NCBI GenBank assembly: GCA_001247695.2
Contig: LGRX02034701.1
Location: 1 to 64,000 of the forward strand
Length of the DNA: 64,000 bases
Source: Cymbomonas tetramitiformis
Lineage: Eukaryota; Chlorophyta; Pyramimonadophyceae; Pyramimonadales; Pyramimonadaceae
Reading direction: 5' to 3'
Positions within the stretch are counted from its first letter, which is position 1. Each line of letters starts with the position of its first letter. The notes under the pieces are model-generated. The model had not been told where the DNA came from and made no database searches. It saw only the letters and a list, made by a program, of their open reading frames with translations. Made by a program: the position numbers and the translations under genes. Below are positions 20,600 to 31,347 of the stretch, piece after piece.

Positions 20600-22140
20600 A
20601 AGACGCCTCAAAAGAGAGTGTAGGTTTTTCTTTTTCTTTTTCTTAGTGATGTCCTTGGCCAATCGCTCAAAGCCGTTGGCCGCCAGTTCCAGACCCAAAT
20701 GCATCACAGGTCGCACGAGCATGACGCTGTATTGATCGCCACCCAAAATGTGATAGCACAGCTTCGGCAAACAGCCTTGCCTAAATCAGCCCAACAAAAG
20801 GACATCAAAGTGCCTCCGCCTAAGTCACATCGAGAGTTACTACTGCGTGACTCACAAGTGATTGGCAAAAGTCTGCTAGCACAGGCAGCGGAGTGTTGGT
20901 CAAACCTCCAGCCCAGTGCGCTGATATGTGTGTACAATAAATTTCTTGCTGATGGCCGCCTTCCGATTCCCCAGCCGTGGGGCCACGTCAACCATCTCCT
21001 CGCTGCGTTCGTCCCGGAAGTGATTGAAGAGCACCGCGTCCTTCCTAAATTGCGCCAGCACCTGCACCGCACAAACTTACTACACCAATCAGCATCAGCA
21101 ATACACGATCCTGGCATCCTCCACGAAGCACACCGGCATCTGCACTGCAGCATTCGTACATCACTAGGAAGTCTTCACCATCGCCACCACAGAAAACGGC
21201 CAAGCAAAAGCACCCCTCTGCCTTGCTTAAAAAGATGAGTCGACGTAGTAGACGCAGCCTTGGACACTTGCTCAAGGCGAACATTAATGCAGAGCATAAT
21301 GCAACAAGATCACGGGGAGAAAATAAGGTACTAGCAGGGTCTGAGGGGGGGACACTTCCACAGCAGGCCCTGAGGGAGGAAGGTCGATAGCAAGAGCTAT
21401 GTGCGCTCTGAGGGGGTGAGGGGGAGCTGGAAGGGCCTGAAAGGGAGTACCTGATCAGGCAGATGAAAGATGGACTCCAAATGCATGACATAGAATTTCA
21501 CCGGGCTTGCCGCAACCGCAGAGTAGCTGTGGCGGTGGCGATCCCGGGCCATCACGTCGTCCACGGCCAGCACTGCCCCCCTTGAGTGCACCATGGCATT
21601 GGGCTGCCCTCAACCTCCACCCCTCCCCGTCAAAGCATACTCCTCTCAGCAATAATAGTTTGAAGTCAACTTCATTCCAATCGACCGTGGAATGATACCC
21701 GCTAGTTTCGTCACTCACCGACATCGGATAGTGATGAGCAGTCCTAATGCTGCAAAATTTGACCACGCCGATGTCAATTTTGGTATGCTTTGCGCAAATC
21801 AAGCCCAAGCATGCTGGCGCCATCCACGCTCATAGTGAACAGAACCAACACCCCACTGGCATCCTATTCATGGATTTCTCTTGCATGGTGCACGGCAAAA
21901 TGGGGCTTGGGCTGATACTACAGGCAGCTAACTTCCTGCCACGTGCCAAATTGCATGAGGCAAGGGGTGCACGAGGACAGCGATAGGAAGTTGCCGCACC
22001 TGCTGGACCCATCCGGCCGCTTGCCCCGCATGTGGCACTCCCCGTGCTTCAGCAGGAAGATCTGCCCCACGTGCCAACTTCCATGCAGTGAGCTTCCACT
22101 TTGTGGTACTGCCAAGGCAGTAATTCAGCACCAGAGATAT
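20600..22140 (-). other. Possible host-gene exons (or pseudogene), minus strand
   Basis: Short stretches of protein-like sequence in different frames are bounded by plausible splice signals on the minus strand: GQIFLLKHGECHMRGKRPDG (about 22075-21990), DWNEVDFKLLLLRGVCFDGE (about 21690-21620), and RKDAVLFNHFRDERSEEMVD followed by VAPRLGNRKAAISKKFIVHT (about 21055-20935). The last follows an AATTTAG acceptor-like site and ends before GGTTTG. I do not recognise the protein. It could be an intron-containing host gene, a pseudogene, or coincidence. Confidence 0.25.
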
Positions 22141-22159
22141 GAAGCGAAGAGCAAGTCAT

Positions 22160-22700
22160 TCTATTCGAATTGGAGTGCAACAGAATTCTGGTGGTTTGAG
22201 AAACCAGAATCCGTGACTCTTGCTTTAGTTGAGACAGAATGACACATTCTGTATCGTGACTCTGCATAGTAGTGCAAAATCCCATGAGCCAACACTGTCA
22301 TTCAGTTGTTCCTTTTGCTTCTCAGCAAACAGGAGCTTTACGGGTAGCCAGGTGCTCTGTGATGCACACTGCAAAAACTTTGGCAACTTTTCCTTCACCT
22401 GATCCAATCCTTGTAGTCAGCAGCCGGCAGACAAGATGACTACTAAAGGAGGCAAGTTTGGTAAACAGACGATCGGGACTTCCCAATTGAATTTTACACC
22501 TCTCCCGATACCGGCAACTTCAGATCCGAAGTTGGTGTCAACCCCTCCTGCTGCTATGACGCAGGTGAAGTTGCTTTAGGAGTTTCTGGAGGTATAGTAC
22601 GAGTAACATGAGCAGCAACAACACATTCAGCAACAGCAACGGTGAATGGAATCGATGGCCGACCAGTTTGAGAACCAGAGCAAACATAGTCTACAGGACT
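22160..22700 (+). pseudogene. Left end and gag start of an old YR element
   Basis: From about 22165 the sequence CGAATTGGAGTGCAACAGAA and what follows match the A1 repeat of the intact YR copies with many changes. GCAAACAGGAGCTTTACGGG then matches their leader. A gag-like start follows at 22436: MTTKGGKFGKQTIG, then a Gln-rich stretch with stops (HEQQQHIQQQQR). It breaks off near 22700. The missing part may be the relic at 35205-35850. Confidence 0.65.
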
Positions 22701-23467
22701 AAATACTCAGCAACATTTCACAATTATCGCCCACAAAAATTTCGGTTATTCCGAACTAAGAAACCGAGCAGGCGCGACTTCTGTCGCCCGGGAGAGGGCC
22801 CAATCGGGAATACGACACATCACGGGTGGCGTCCCGATCGGGTGTCACAGGGTGACACCGTCCACAGTTGAGTAACAATAGCGGACGCCCAAAGGAGAGT
22901 CAGTTTCCACACTTCCGAACCCGGAAAGCCCTGCTTTCTGCTCTAAAGTTTGTAAAATTCTGGTTGAGGATTAGTGTGGAAGTAGTTTCCGTTTGAGTTT
23001 TAATTTTCTGCCTGCTAAAGGTATTCAGCAAGGCAGTGGGATTTCAGAGCCGACATCGGCGGACGCGGCAACTCAAACGGACGTTTCAGCAGTACAAGCG
23101 GATTTTTTCTTGAACGCAACTTTGGTGGATCGTCGCTGTTGGACTCATCCAGCTTTCGTTCCGTGTTCTTGCTGCATCACGTGCCAACTTTGGCTGCCCA
23201 GGGAGCCGTCAGCAGACTTTGTGGCTCCGCGCATTTACCCGGGGCATTATTTGGGCTGCTCTTGTGCCCGGTTGCCAAATTTTGCATGGAGGATATACTG
23301 ATTCATGCCGCTGAGACCGCCGGGGTACCGTGCCGCTTTTCCGACTTTTCCAGTTGCTACATTACCCGTTCGCTGTGCAGAGTGTGACGTTTACGGACAC
23401 CGAGTTCTGGCTAAGTGAAGAATCTTGATTCCCGAGTGTAGCCGAAGCAGCACAGGTCGTACGTTCA
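22700..23467. other. Non-coding or unassigned stretch
   Basis: It contains nearby complementary segments around 22790-22850 (CCCGGGAGAGGGCCCAATCGGG and TCCCGATCGGG) that could fold. A possible frame near 23360 reads CAECDVYGHRV and LCGRCGRLHRE, zinc-finger-like, but it is broken by stops. No gene can be assigned. Confidence 0.25.
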
Positions 23468-24182
23468 TTGATCTTTGTGGTCGCTGTGGGAGGCTGCATC
23501 GCGAGGATTTCCTTACTGCAGTTTGGTGGCCAATTGGACGGAGAATCGCTCTTTTCTTCCGAGTTTGAGAGCCGAGTTTTTTACGAGATGTCTACTCCGG
23601 CGGATCATTTAATTCTTTGGACCTCGTCCGTAGCGAAGGGAAAGCTTCAGAAGTTGTTAAAGATGGCGACCATTTCTGCGAGGATGCGATTTACTTCTCG
23701 GGAGAAGCAGAGGGGACAGATTCTGAGTTGGACGGAGGCGAGTCTGGATGACCTTCAGTTGTTGCTAGAGGTGGTGAGGCCGCACACGGATGCGTTGTTG
23801 GCGTCGGAGCTCTTTGCGGTGGACTCTTTGGGGGCCATTGCTGTGGGCCCGTGGCAGCCAGGACCAGGTGCTTGGGCAGAGCGCAAGGATGCCGAGTTCG
23901 CCAAGTTTCGCGAGGTTATGGCGTGGGCGGCGTATGGCGTAGGCTTTGCTCGCTTTGGTGGCGCCAGTGCTTACAGGTGGGGTCGCAAGTTCGGTTGGAG
24001 GTAGCACTGCTTCGCCAACAGCTGTCGCGGGTGTCGCTGCTACAGGTGCGGGTGCAGCTGCGGCTTCAGCTCTGAATGGTGCGAGTGGCTACGGTGGCGG
24101 CGTCTCTGCAGGGACGGCCGGGGCCACGGGGATTCCTTTTGACAAGCTGCCAATGAAGGCGCTCGAGGCCAGCGCATTCTGA
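23468..24182 (+). CDS. Unknown protein in two overlapping frames
   Basis: The frame at 23468-24004 reads like real protein, e.g. SLDDLQLLLEVVRPHTDALL and AEFAKFREVMAWAAYGVGF. The overlapping frame at 23946-24182 is Ala/Gly/Val-rich and ends in IPFDKLPMKALEASAF. An AATAAA lies at 24195, just downstream. It may be a gag-like protein of the YR family that follows, with a frameshift near 23960, but it has no diagnostic motif. Confidence 0.3.
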
Positions 24183-24597
24183 GAGAACGAAGTAAATAAA
24201 CGGTGCTTCTATGCGCAATGATTCTTGTGATAATGCACGTATACGTGAGGTTTCCTGTGTCTCGCCAGAACTGTCGTCAAATCCTCTAAAGCAAGTGGAG
24301 TGATGTGAGCGTTTCGTTTTTCACAAGTACAGTATGGCCTGGCGTGGGAAACAGAACATGATCCAACGCAAGCTCCAGAAGTCGTGTCTGCATGGACAGA
24401 TCAACAGATGGATATTTCTCGAGATGGATATCTCCAGCCTCATCATCTCGCCTCGCCCCGTCTCGGCCCGATCCATCTTACAATATAGGGGGTACGTGAA
24501 CGTACAGGTGGGGGAAAATAAACCCCCCTGATCATCCATGGTCAATTATATCATCATCATGTGACGAGAGTGAGAGACCGACAAATAGAGATTGTGT
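24183..24597. other. Non-coding segment before the divergent YR element
   Basis: It contains an AATAAA near its start, a second G-rich tract with AATAAA at about 24520, and no open frame with recognisable content. It may hold the leader of the element at 24670. Confidence 0.3.
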
Positions 24598-24660
24598 CTC
24601 CCCCTCCTCCCTCCCCTCCCCCCTCCACCCCACCCCTCCCCCTCGCCCCCTTTCTGTGTT
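24598..24660 (+). repeat. Pyrimidine tract (C/T-rich), about 60 bp
   Basis: An almost unbroken C/T run (CTCCCCCTCCTCCCTCCCCT and onward) lies directly upstream of the gag start at 24670. It could adopt triplex structure or act as a pyrimidine-rich promoter; neither is shown. Confidence 0.6.
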
Positions 24661-24669
24661 CCAAAACAC

Positions 24670-25765
24670 ATGGTGCACGTGTTGCCGGAGCTGAAGGAGG
24701 AGGAGTGCGAGTTGGACGAGTTGCCAGCAGGCAGGGAGGCTACGCTGGAACACTCGGGAGCATTTGTTCATCTTTTGCAAGCACGGGTGGCAGATTTCCA
24801 GCAATTTGTGAAGTCCAAAGTGCCGACGTTCTTGCTCACCGACGTGCTGAAGTCCTCGTTCCTCAACAAGAGGAAGCGCGTGCATTTCGAGGAGGACGAG
24901 GAGTAGGCTCGGGCTGCGGGAGGGGGACGCGGTTTGCTCCCACCTCTGGACGCAGCTCGCCGGGAGCGTTTGGCGACGCTGGGTAGCGGCTTCAAGACCG
25001 TGAATGAGGAGCAGCCGGCGCGAGAACTCCGTGGAGAACTTGCTCCAGAAAACGTCGTTCGGCCGGGTGCCTTCCCGACTGCGATGCCGAGTCGGGGGCT
25101 CCCGACGGGGGTCAACTTGCTAGTCGCTCCAGTGCAGAGGTTGCAGCAGGAGGATGAGGGGCGCATCAAGTGGAAAGATGGCGATCTCACCGTGGTGCCG
25201 AAGACCAAGAAGTGCAAGAACATGGACGAGTGGGAGCGCGGTTTCTTCAGAATCATGTGTGAGGCGCCGGCGGAGGCGAGGGATGAATTGGTGGATTTCT
25301 TGGCATGGGCAAAGACCATCGCCGCGGACTACACCTTTTACCATTTCAGCGAGTTCTACGAGCATCTGGTGAGGCAGGTGCAGCAGTCCACTGTGGGGAT
25401 TTCGCTGGATGGTTACGACCACGTGTGGTGAGTCTACAAGCAGCAGCACAGCCTGCAGCCAGGGAAACCTAGGAGACGAGGCGACTACAAGTGGAAACGC
25501 GAAAATGACGAGCGGCCGCAGCAGCCGCGGGAGCCCGCGGACACGGGCAAGGGCGCCAAGGGCGCCAAGGGCAGGGCCGGCAAAGGTGGTGGTGCTCGAG
25601 GCCACGGTCGTGGTGGCAACGGCCGTGGCCGAGGTGGAGTTTCAGATGCTTGTTACGGGCACAACGAGGGCAATTGCAGGCATCAGCCTAATTGCCATTT
25701 CCGACATGTGTGAAGTGTGTGCGGAGCTGATGGGCATGTGAGGGATGACCCGAGTTGCCTAGGTC
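24670..25765 (+). pseudogene. gag of the divergent YR element
   Basis: It starts MVHVLPELKEEECELDELPA. The single frame is interrupted by stops at 24904 (TAG), 25429 (TGA) and 25711 (TGA). It contains KCKNMDEWERGFFRIMCEAP and FYHFSEFYEHLVRQVQ, then a Gly/Arg/Lys-rich linker. A cysteine-histidine cluster follows, CYGHNEGNCRHQPNCHFRHV with CGADGH after the third stop. This cluster is typical of DIRS-family Gag proteins. The third stop replaces an expected Cys codon. Confidence 0.75.
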
Positions 25766-27899
25766 TATGAGGAGGCGGGCTGATCCCGGCGGTTGCTGTG
25801 CCGCCGGGAAAGCAGCAAGGTGGCCCCGGCGGGGGCGGTGGGAAGTCCCGGTGGCGACACCGGGCCTGGCGGTGGAGGCGGAGATGGAGCCGGCGGCGGC
25901 GGTGGAGGTGGAGAACGAGGAAGAGGACGCTCTCGTGGATGCCGATGGGGATTTCGGGCTGACGGACATGGAGGAGGACATTGAGGTGGCGCCACCGGAG
26001 CTGCCGGGTGAGACGGTGGCCTCCGAGCGGTGGTGGGCAGATTTGAGGCCCGATGAGTTCATTCCGGTGTGGGACGTTAGAGGCCCGCACGGGCATGATC
26101 GAATCCCCATGACATGGGAGGTGGAGCGTGTCGCTCCGTCGCCTGTGACGCAGGTGAACCCGGACACTTGGCGCTCGCCGTCGGAGCCATGGCGAGTGCG
26201 CACTTCGACGAGATGGCCGGAGTTGCACGACGAGATCTTACGGCGGGCCACGGTCGAGAACATGGAGGCATGCGGCACGGGCGAGAACGAGCGGAGGTGC
26301 TACGAGGAGGAGTGCGAGCGCGTGGGGTGCAGCATCCCGATGCTCACAAGCAGAGCGCACTTGGTGGCAGCGGCCTTTCAAGGATGGCATCACGTGGAGT
26401 TCTTGGTGCGGTGCGGTGCATGCGGTGCGGGTGGGTCATCGAAGGAGATCGAGGTGGACGAGCCGTACCGGGTCCCCAATTACGTGGGCCCGGAGCACAT
26501 GGACGTGATGCAGGACGAGCTCAGGCGGGAGAGCGAGGCGGGCCACATCTTTCTTGCAAGGTGGCGCCTGCCGCTGGGCATCATTGCCCTCGGGATGGTC
26601 GAGAAGGTCCACACAGGCAAGGTGAAGTACAAGCCTGTCAACGATTACTCTCGACCTGACGATGTGGGGGTGAACACGAGGATCGAGCTCAAGCCGGACG
26701 AGTTCACCACCGTGAAGAGGCGTACGGCATGCTCTGGCCGCGGTATTGGATGGTGAAGGTGGGCATAGAGACCCTTACCGGAGCAAGGGCATTGCGAGCA
26801 TGTTCTAGCCGCACCAGTGCTTCGAGTTCGACGACGAGCGCTGGATGGATGCGCGGGCGATGTTCGGCAACCGTGCGCTCCCTGGCATCTTCATGAGGTG
26901 GACAAGGGCCATTATGGCATGGATGCGCGCACGAGGGATTCCTGCGGTGGGGTACCTTGATGACTTCTTTTGCGTGCCGGAGACAAAGGAGCAAGCGGAG
27001 GAGGCCATGCTCTTGTTGGTCGAGTTCGTAACTTTCCTGGGCTTTAAGGTGAACGGTGCGAAGTGTGAGGGCCCATCTCAGCTTCTGGAGTTCCTTGGTG
27101 TGCTTCTGAGCACCGAGGGCGACGTGTGCACGGCTTCCATCGACGAGGAGAGGATCGCCAATGTGGTGAAGCAGGCGGGGGAGCTTAGGGCGCGGGCCGC
27201 ACGGGGCATGGTGTCCCGGCGGGCGTTGGAGTCACTACTTGGGTTGCTCGCCTTCTGCAACCATTTGGTGTGGGGCCTCTCCCTCTACACTCGGAGGGGC
27301 TTCCATTTCCTCGCGGTCACCACGGGCAAGAGGATGGTGCGGCTGCCGCACCGGTTGCTGGAGGACTTGGCCGTGCTAGAGCAGGTGGTGCGCCAGTACA
27401 ACGGCAAGCGGGTGGTGTTGGAGAGGCGGCTAGTGGACGAGCGCCATTTCGCCACGGATGCCTCGGGGACGCTGGGATTCGGTGGAGTCTGGGAGAGGCT
27501 TTTCTTCATCCTCGTATGGGCGGACTTGGCGAGGCTGCCCCAGCACCCGTGGTTTCCGAGGAGAGCGGGGTGCCCTTCCAGCAGGAGCATCAACTACCTG
27601 GAGCTCTTCGCGGTCTGGTGGGCGGTGGTGTTGTGGGGGCACCAGATGAGTGGGCGCACGGTGGTTGTGAACATCGACAACCAGTCCGCTATGTACCAGG
27701 TGGGGAGCTGGTGGGGGCCGGTGGAGTACCTGCCGCCGCAGCGGCACATCTTCTTCATGTGCGCGAAGCAGGACATCCGCCTGCAACCCAAGTACATCAA
27801 CACCAAGGAAACCTGCTGGCGGATCTGCTTTCCAAGCTGGACATGCCGCGCTGCATGGTGGAGCACAAGGCCTTCCTGCGGGCTACCATCTGGCGCTAG
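25755..27899 (+). pseudogene. RT and RNase H of the divergent YR element
   Basis: RT fingers are seen in NYVGPEHMDVMQDELRRESE, LGIIALGMVEKVHTGKVKYK and VNDYSRPDDVGVNT (about 26480-26690). A frameshift near 26710-26840 precedes the palm: IPAVGYLDDFFCVPETKEQA with catalytic YLDD (about 26940-26980), then LEFLGVLLST. RNase H reads FATDASGTLGFGGVW, INYLELFAVWWAVVLWG and VNIDNQSAMYQV; its end NTKENLLADLLSKLDM is in another frame after about 27810. The order and motifs are those of DIRS-type polymerases. Confidence 0.85.
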
Positions 27900-27929
27900 G
27901 ATCGGGACAATTAGATGGTTTGCCCGGTG

Positions 27930-28377
27930 AGATGGTCGGAGTTGGGTCAAGAGTTCGGGCCCTTCACGGTGGACTCGTGCGTGGCGGAGTCCAGGGCGAA
28001 CTCCTACTGCTACCTTAGCAGGAGCAGGGTGGAGGATGCGCGGGTTCAGAAATTCGACGGCCACAACGCTTGGGGGAACCTGCCCTTCAGCATCATGTTG
28101 GCCATCCTCGAGAACTTCCTGAAGTGCAAGCGTAAGCAGCACTGGGGCACAACGGCATGCTTCCTGGTGCCGGTGTGGGACGGCAACGAGGGCTAGGAGC
28201 TCGTGAAGAGCCTCCCTCACGTGTTCAAGGTGGTGCGCGGGTGGGCGAAGGGCACGCACCTGTTCACGGCCCAAGACCTGCGGGGGCATGGCAGGACCGC
28301 CAGGGGCCCCACTAGGTGGCCGGTGGTGGTAGTGCGGGTGGGGCCAAAGCCCGTGGCCCTCCCTGACTGGGCGTGAG
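27930..28377 (+). pseudogene. Methyltransferase-like domain of the divergent YR element
   Basis: The frame reads FGPFTVDSCVAESRANSYCY, then AWGNLPFSIMLAILENFL, TACFLVPVW and, after a TAG stop at about 28195, LVKSLPHVFKVVRGWAKGT. It corresponds to the GPYTVDRFAS...NPPW domain of the other YR elements, but the motif is NLPF, with Leu in place of the first Pro. That substitution may abolish any methyltransferase chemistry. Confidence 0.65.
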
Positions 28378-28383
28378 GGTTGG

Positions 28384-29398
28384 GCAGAGGAATTGGTGCA
28401 AGAGCTACAGCGCGAGGCGGAGCGCTACAGGGTAGAGGCCATGGCACCAGAGACGACGCGGTGCTACGGCACAGGGGTGCGGGCATTCGTGACCTTCTGC
28501 ATCTCCTTCGCCTGTCTGGGATGTTCGAAGCCCCTCCTGCCATGAGGGGCTACAAGGCGGAGGCCACGGACAGGACGTTGTGCATGTTCATCACCTACTT
28601 CAGCTGGTTTGTGCAGCCCGACACCATCAAGAACTACCTGGCAGCGGCAGCTGCATCTACAGCGAGGGCACGAGTGGGTGCCGGTGGCAACCATGCATGC
28701 GGTGGCAGCCACCTTACAAGGGGTAAAGAGGTGCTGGGGGAGGCCTCCTCGGCCGGTCATACCGCTCACGTTGGCGGACTTGGCCAAGATGGCACTTCTC
28801 ATCTACATGGAGGACCTCGGGCAGGAGGCGTTGTGGGCGGTCATCCTTGTGGGCTTCTTTGGACTGTTCTGCAAGGACAACCTCACCACTGGGAAGACAG
28901 GTGCATGGAACACTCTGGGGGCGCTGGTGAGAGATGACGTGCTGTTCCAAGAGGACGGCCGTGTGGTGTGGATCAAAGTGCGCCACCGTAAGACCATTCA
29001 GTGCGGGGCGCTACGGGCAGTGCCGGGATCGTTGTTGTGATCGGTGCGGGCGGTGATGCGCCTCATGGAGCGCACGGCGGGGCGCCCGGGGGATTCGGCG
29101 CTTTTCGTCATGGAGAAGGTGACGGGCAGGCGGGCCTCGGTGGTGCCCTTGACCCACGATGCCTTGGTGGCGGGCATTAAGGCCCTGGCGGAGCGTGTGG
29201 GGCTGGACCAGCTATGCTGGGCACTCCTTGCGGAGGGGCGGGGCCACGGCGGCCATGCGCCTGGACGTAAACTCCGTGTACATCAAGATGCAGGGGGACT
29301 GGCAGAGCAACCGCTTCGAGCGCTACTGCGAGCTGGACACCGAGCAGAAGCTCGTCCTTCCCGGAGTCATGGCAGAGGCCGCAGCTACACTGTTGTAG
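28384..29398 (+). pseudogene. Tyrosine recombinase of the divergent YR element
   Basis: The N-terminal SAM-like part reads MAPETTRCYGTGVRAFVTFC (about 28440). The catalytic part follows in other frames: LTLADLAKMALLIYMEDLGQ and FFGLFCKDNLTTG (28770-28900), where the usual Arg of box I appears to be Cys. The C-terminus reads GHSLRRGGATAAM (HxxR), QGDWQSNRFERYCELD with the nucleophilic Tyr (about 29215-29340). There is a stop at 29038 and frameshifts near 28540 and 29220. No Tudor-like module is visible here, unlike in the other family. Confidence 0.75.
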
Positions 29399-29919
29399 AC
29401 AGGTGATTCACTCGTGCACTTGGCCCTCCCATGCCCCCGATTGGTAAGTGTGCCTAGGGCCCTAGGGAGCGCCCAGGACTCTGTCAGGAGAGCCCCTGCT
29501 AGGGGCAGGATTGGGTGGAGGTTGTTGCTGAGGAAGCTTATGCGCTCCAGAGAGGAAGCTACTATCCGTTAGCCGTGAAGCTAGAGGGCTCAACCAGAGA
29601 GACTTAGGCACGGAACTAGCCGCGCAGCTTCGAAGCAGCAGCCTGCTCCCTGACAGACTGTGAGACACTCATCCAGCCAAAGGCTCGGGAGTAATGGAGA
29701 CAGATGGAGAAGAGCTCGTCACAGAGGCTAGAGCGAAGGGAGAAGAGCTCACCAAAGAGGTTAAAGCCACGGGAGAAAACTAGCCAGAGAGGTTGTAGCC
29801 TGGGAGAACAAGAGAGGAATAAGACTTGCTGCACTAAATGTAATTTCTAATGAAACTAGCAAGCATCCATTCCAGCTCGTTTCTTGCAGCGTTGTTGCTT
29901 GTTGCTTGCATTTTGGTTT
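29399..29919. other. No gene recognised
   Basis: Sequence between the divergent YR element and YR copy 1. It contains weakly repeated GAGAGG/GGGAGAA motifs (29570-29820) that may be a decayed terminal repeat. No protein-coding signal was found. Confidence 0.3.
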
Positions 29920-30082
29920 TGTTCAAATTGGAGTGCAACAGAATTTTTGTGGTTTCAGACTTTCAGAATCCGTGACTCCTGCTGCAGTAGAGCCGAATGA
30001 CACATGTAGCACCGTGACACAAACAGGATGTACAAGTAGCCACGAAGCGACACGCCTGTTCAGCTCTGTTCCTTTTGCTCTT
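29920..30082 (+). repeat. A1 repeat of YR copy 1
   Basis: 163 bp from TGTTCAAATTGGAG to CCTTTTGCTCTT, nearly identical to A2 at 34849-35011 and to the A1/A2 of copy 2. Short open frames across it are shared by every copy and are not genes. Confidence 0.92.
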
Positions 30083-30342
30083 GCAAACAGGAACTTCACG
30101 GGTACCTACGGTACTCTGTGAGGCACACTGCAAATCCGATTTTGTAATTTTCTTCACCTGTTTCACCGGTAAAACAGTAGAGTAGGTAGTGACTAGACCA
30201 CTTGGTTGTACGACGGCGATCGAACGACGACAGGAGATCTGACAGAGAAGTCGCGGGGACGGCGTTACGACTTCAAACGACGGCTTCACAGCGGCTACGA
30301 CAGTACGATTGACTTCACTGTTACTCCTCTGAGGGAGAGAGA

Positions 30343-31347
30343 ATGGCTGGTTCTTCGAAGGGCAAGTCTACAGAGGATTTCCCTCCCCTCCCGGGGAAGC
30401 CAGACATCGGGCAGGCTTCCCCTTCCCCGGCAGCACCGTCCACTCAGGACGTGCTGTTACAACAAATTCTGACGATGCAAAAGCAGCAAGGGGAGCTGCT
30501 TGAGATGCAGAAGCAGCAGGCAGAGGATCATCGACTGCTGCGTGCTGAGCTTCAACGTCAAGCACAAATCAACGTTGAGCTGGAGGCGATGGTGGCAGCG
30601 AAGCCTGGGACTTCTGACCCGGAATCCGCAGCCAAGACCGCCGAGCAACTTCTGGAGAGAAGGAAGAAGCTGGACTACGTGCCAGCAGCCTCCGTCAACC
30701 CGTTCCCACCGCGGCCGGCGACACTGACAACGAGGATGCCGCAGTTGTACGACCTGCACGGCAGCAAGACGTACGACGCGCTCTCCAAGAAGTCCAACTC
30801 TTCGATGAAGTACGAGTGCATGGTTCTGGCTCCAGCGCTGTCTTACTTGCACGACGTGGTGAACGCGTGCAACCAGACGTTGGACGTGAACGAAGACTCC
30901 GGATTGACGCTGAGAGAATGGCAGAGACACTTCCACGAGGTTACCAACTCGGTCCACGGCGTGTACGCGTTGCTTTGCAACCGTTGGACGATGCTGGAAC
31001 TGCGCGGGCAGCTGGAGCAGGAGCCTGGTTCTTCGCAGCGTGGAGGATCAGACGCTCTACGCGCAAAGCTGCAGTTCGTGGAGGACAGGGTCTACCAGGC
31101 AGCGGACGGCGTGGTGGCGGACGAGGTGTTGCAGCAATGGCTGAACGACTTCGACAAGAACCGCGGCAGGGCGATGCTGAACCTTACGTCGAAGAACGCA
31201 GCGAGCGCGGAAACGCGGGTTGTAAAAGATCCACGGGACCGCGACCGCTGGAAGGAGCGTAAGAACAAGGAGAAGGACGGTACGAAGCAGCCTACCGACA
31301 AAGGCGGCGGCAAGGGCCGGGGCGGAAAGCCCGCGGCCGATGCGTGA
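30343..31347 (+). CDS. Gag of YR copy 1, intact
   Basis: 334 codons. The start MAGSSKGKSTEDFPPLPGKP is shared with copy 2. Residues about 45-80 form a Gln/Glu/Leu-rich coiled coil (LLEMQKQQAEDHRLLRAELQ). The central part reads RMPQLYDLHGSKTYDALSKK, LVNACNQT-like and LLCNRWTMLELRGQLEQE. The C-terminus is basic (RDRDRWKERKNKEKDG, GGGKGRGGK) and suits nucleic-acid binding, but there is no cysteine knuckle. It should form the particle or RNP of the element. The stop codon overlaps the next ATG in TGATG, which suggests stop-restart translation of ORF2. Confidence 0.85.
   Translation: MAGSSKGKSTEDFPPLPGKPDIGQASPSPAAPSTQDVLLQQILTMQKQQGELLEMQKQQAEDHRLLRAELQRQAQINVELEAMVAAKPGTSDPESAAKTAEQLLERRKKLDYVPAASVNPFPPRPATLTTRMPQLYDLHGSKTYDALSKKSNSSMKYECMVLAPALSYLHDVVNACNQTLDVNEDSGLTLREWQRHFHEVTNSVHGVYALLCNRWTMLELRGQLEQEPGSSQRGGSDALRAKLQFVEDRVYQAADGVVADEVLQQWLNDFDKNRGRAMLNLTSKNAASAETRVVKDPRDRDRWKERKNKEKDGTKQPTDKGGGKGRGGKPAADA

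Larger units (their letters stand above)
24670..29398 (+). mobile_element. Divergent YR (DIRS-like) retrotransposon, decayed
   Basis: The order is gag with a CCCH-type finger, RT with YLDD, RNase H, methyltransferase-like domain and tyrosine recombinase, all on the plus strand. The sequence is far from that of the YR copies at 29920 and 38241, so it is a second family. Several in-frame stops and frameshifts make it non-functional. I could not find its terminal repeats; the right end may have been lost where YR copy 1 is inserted at 29920. Confidence 0.85.
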
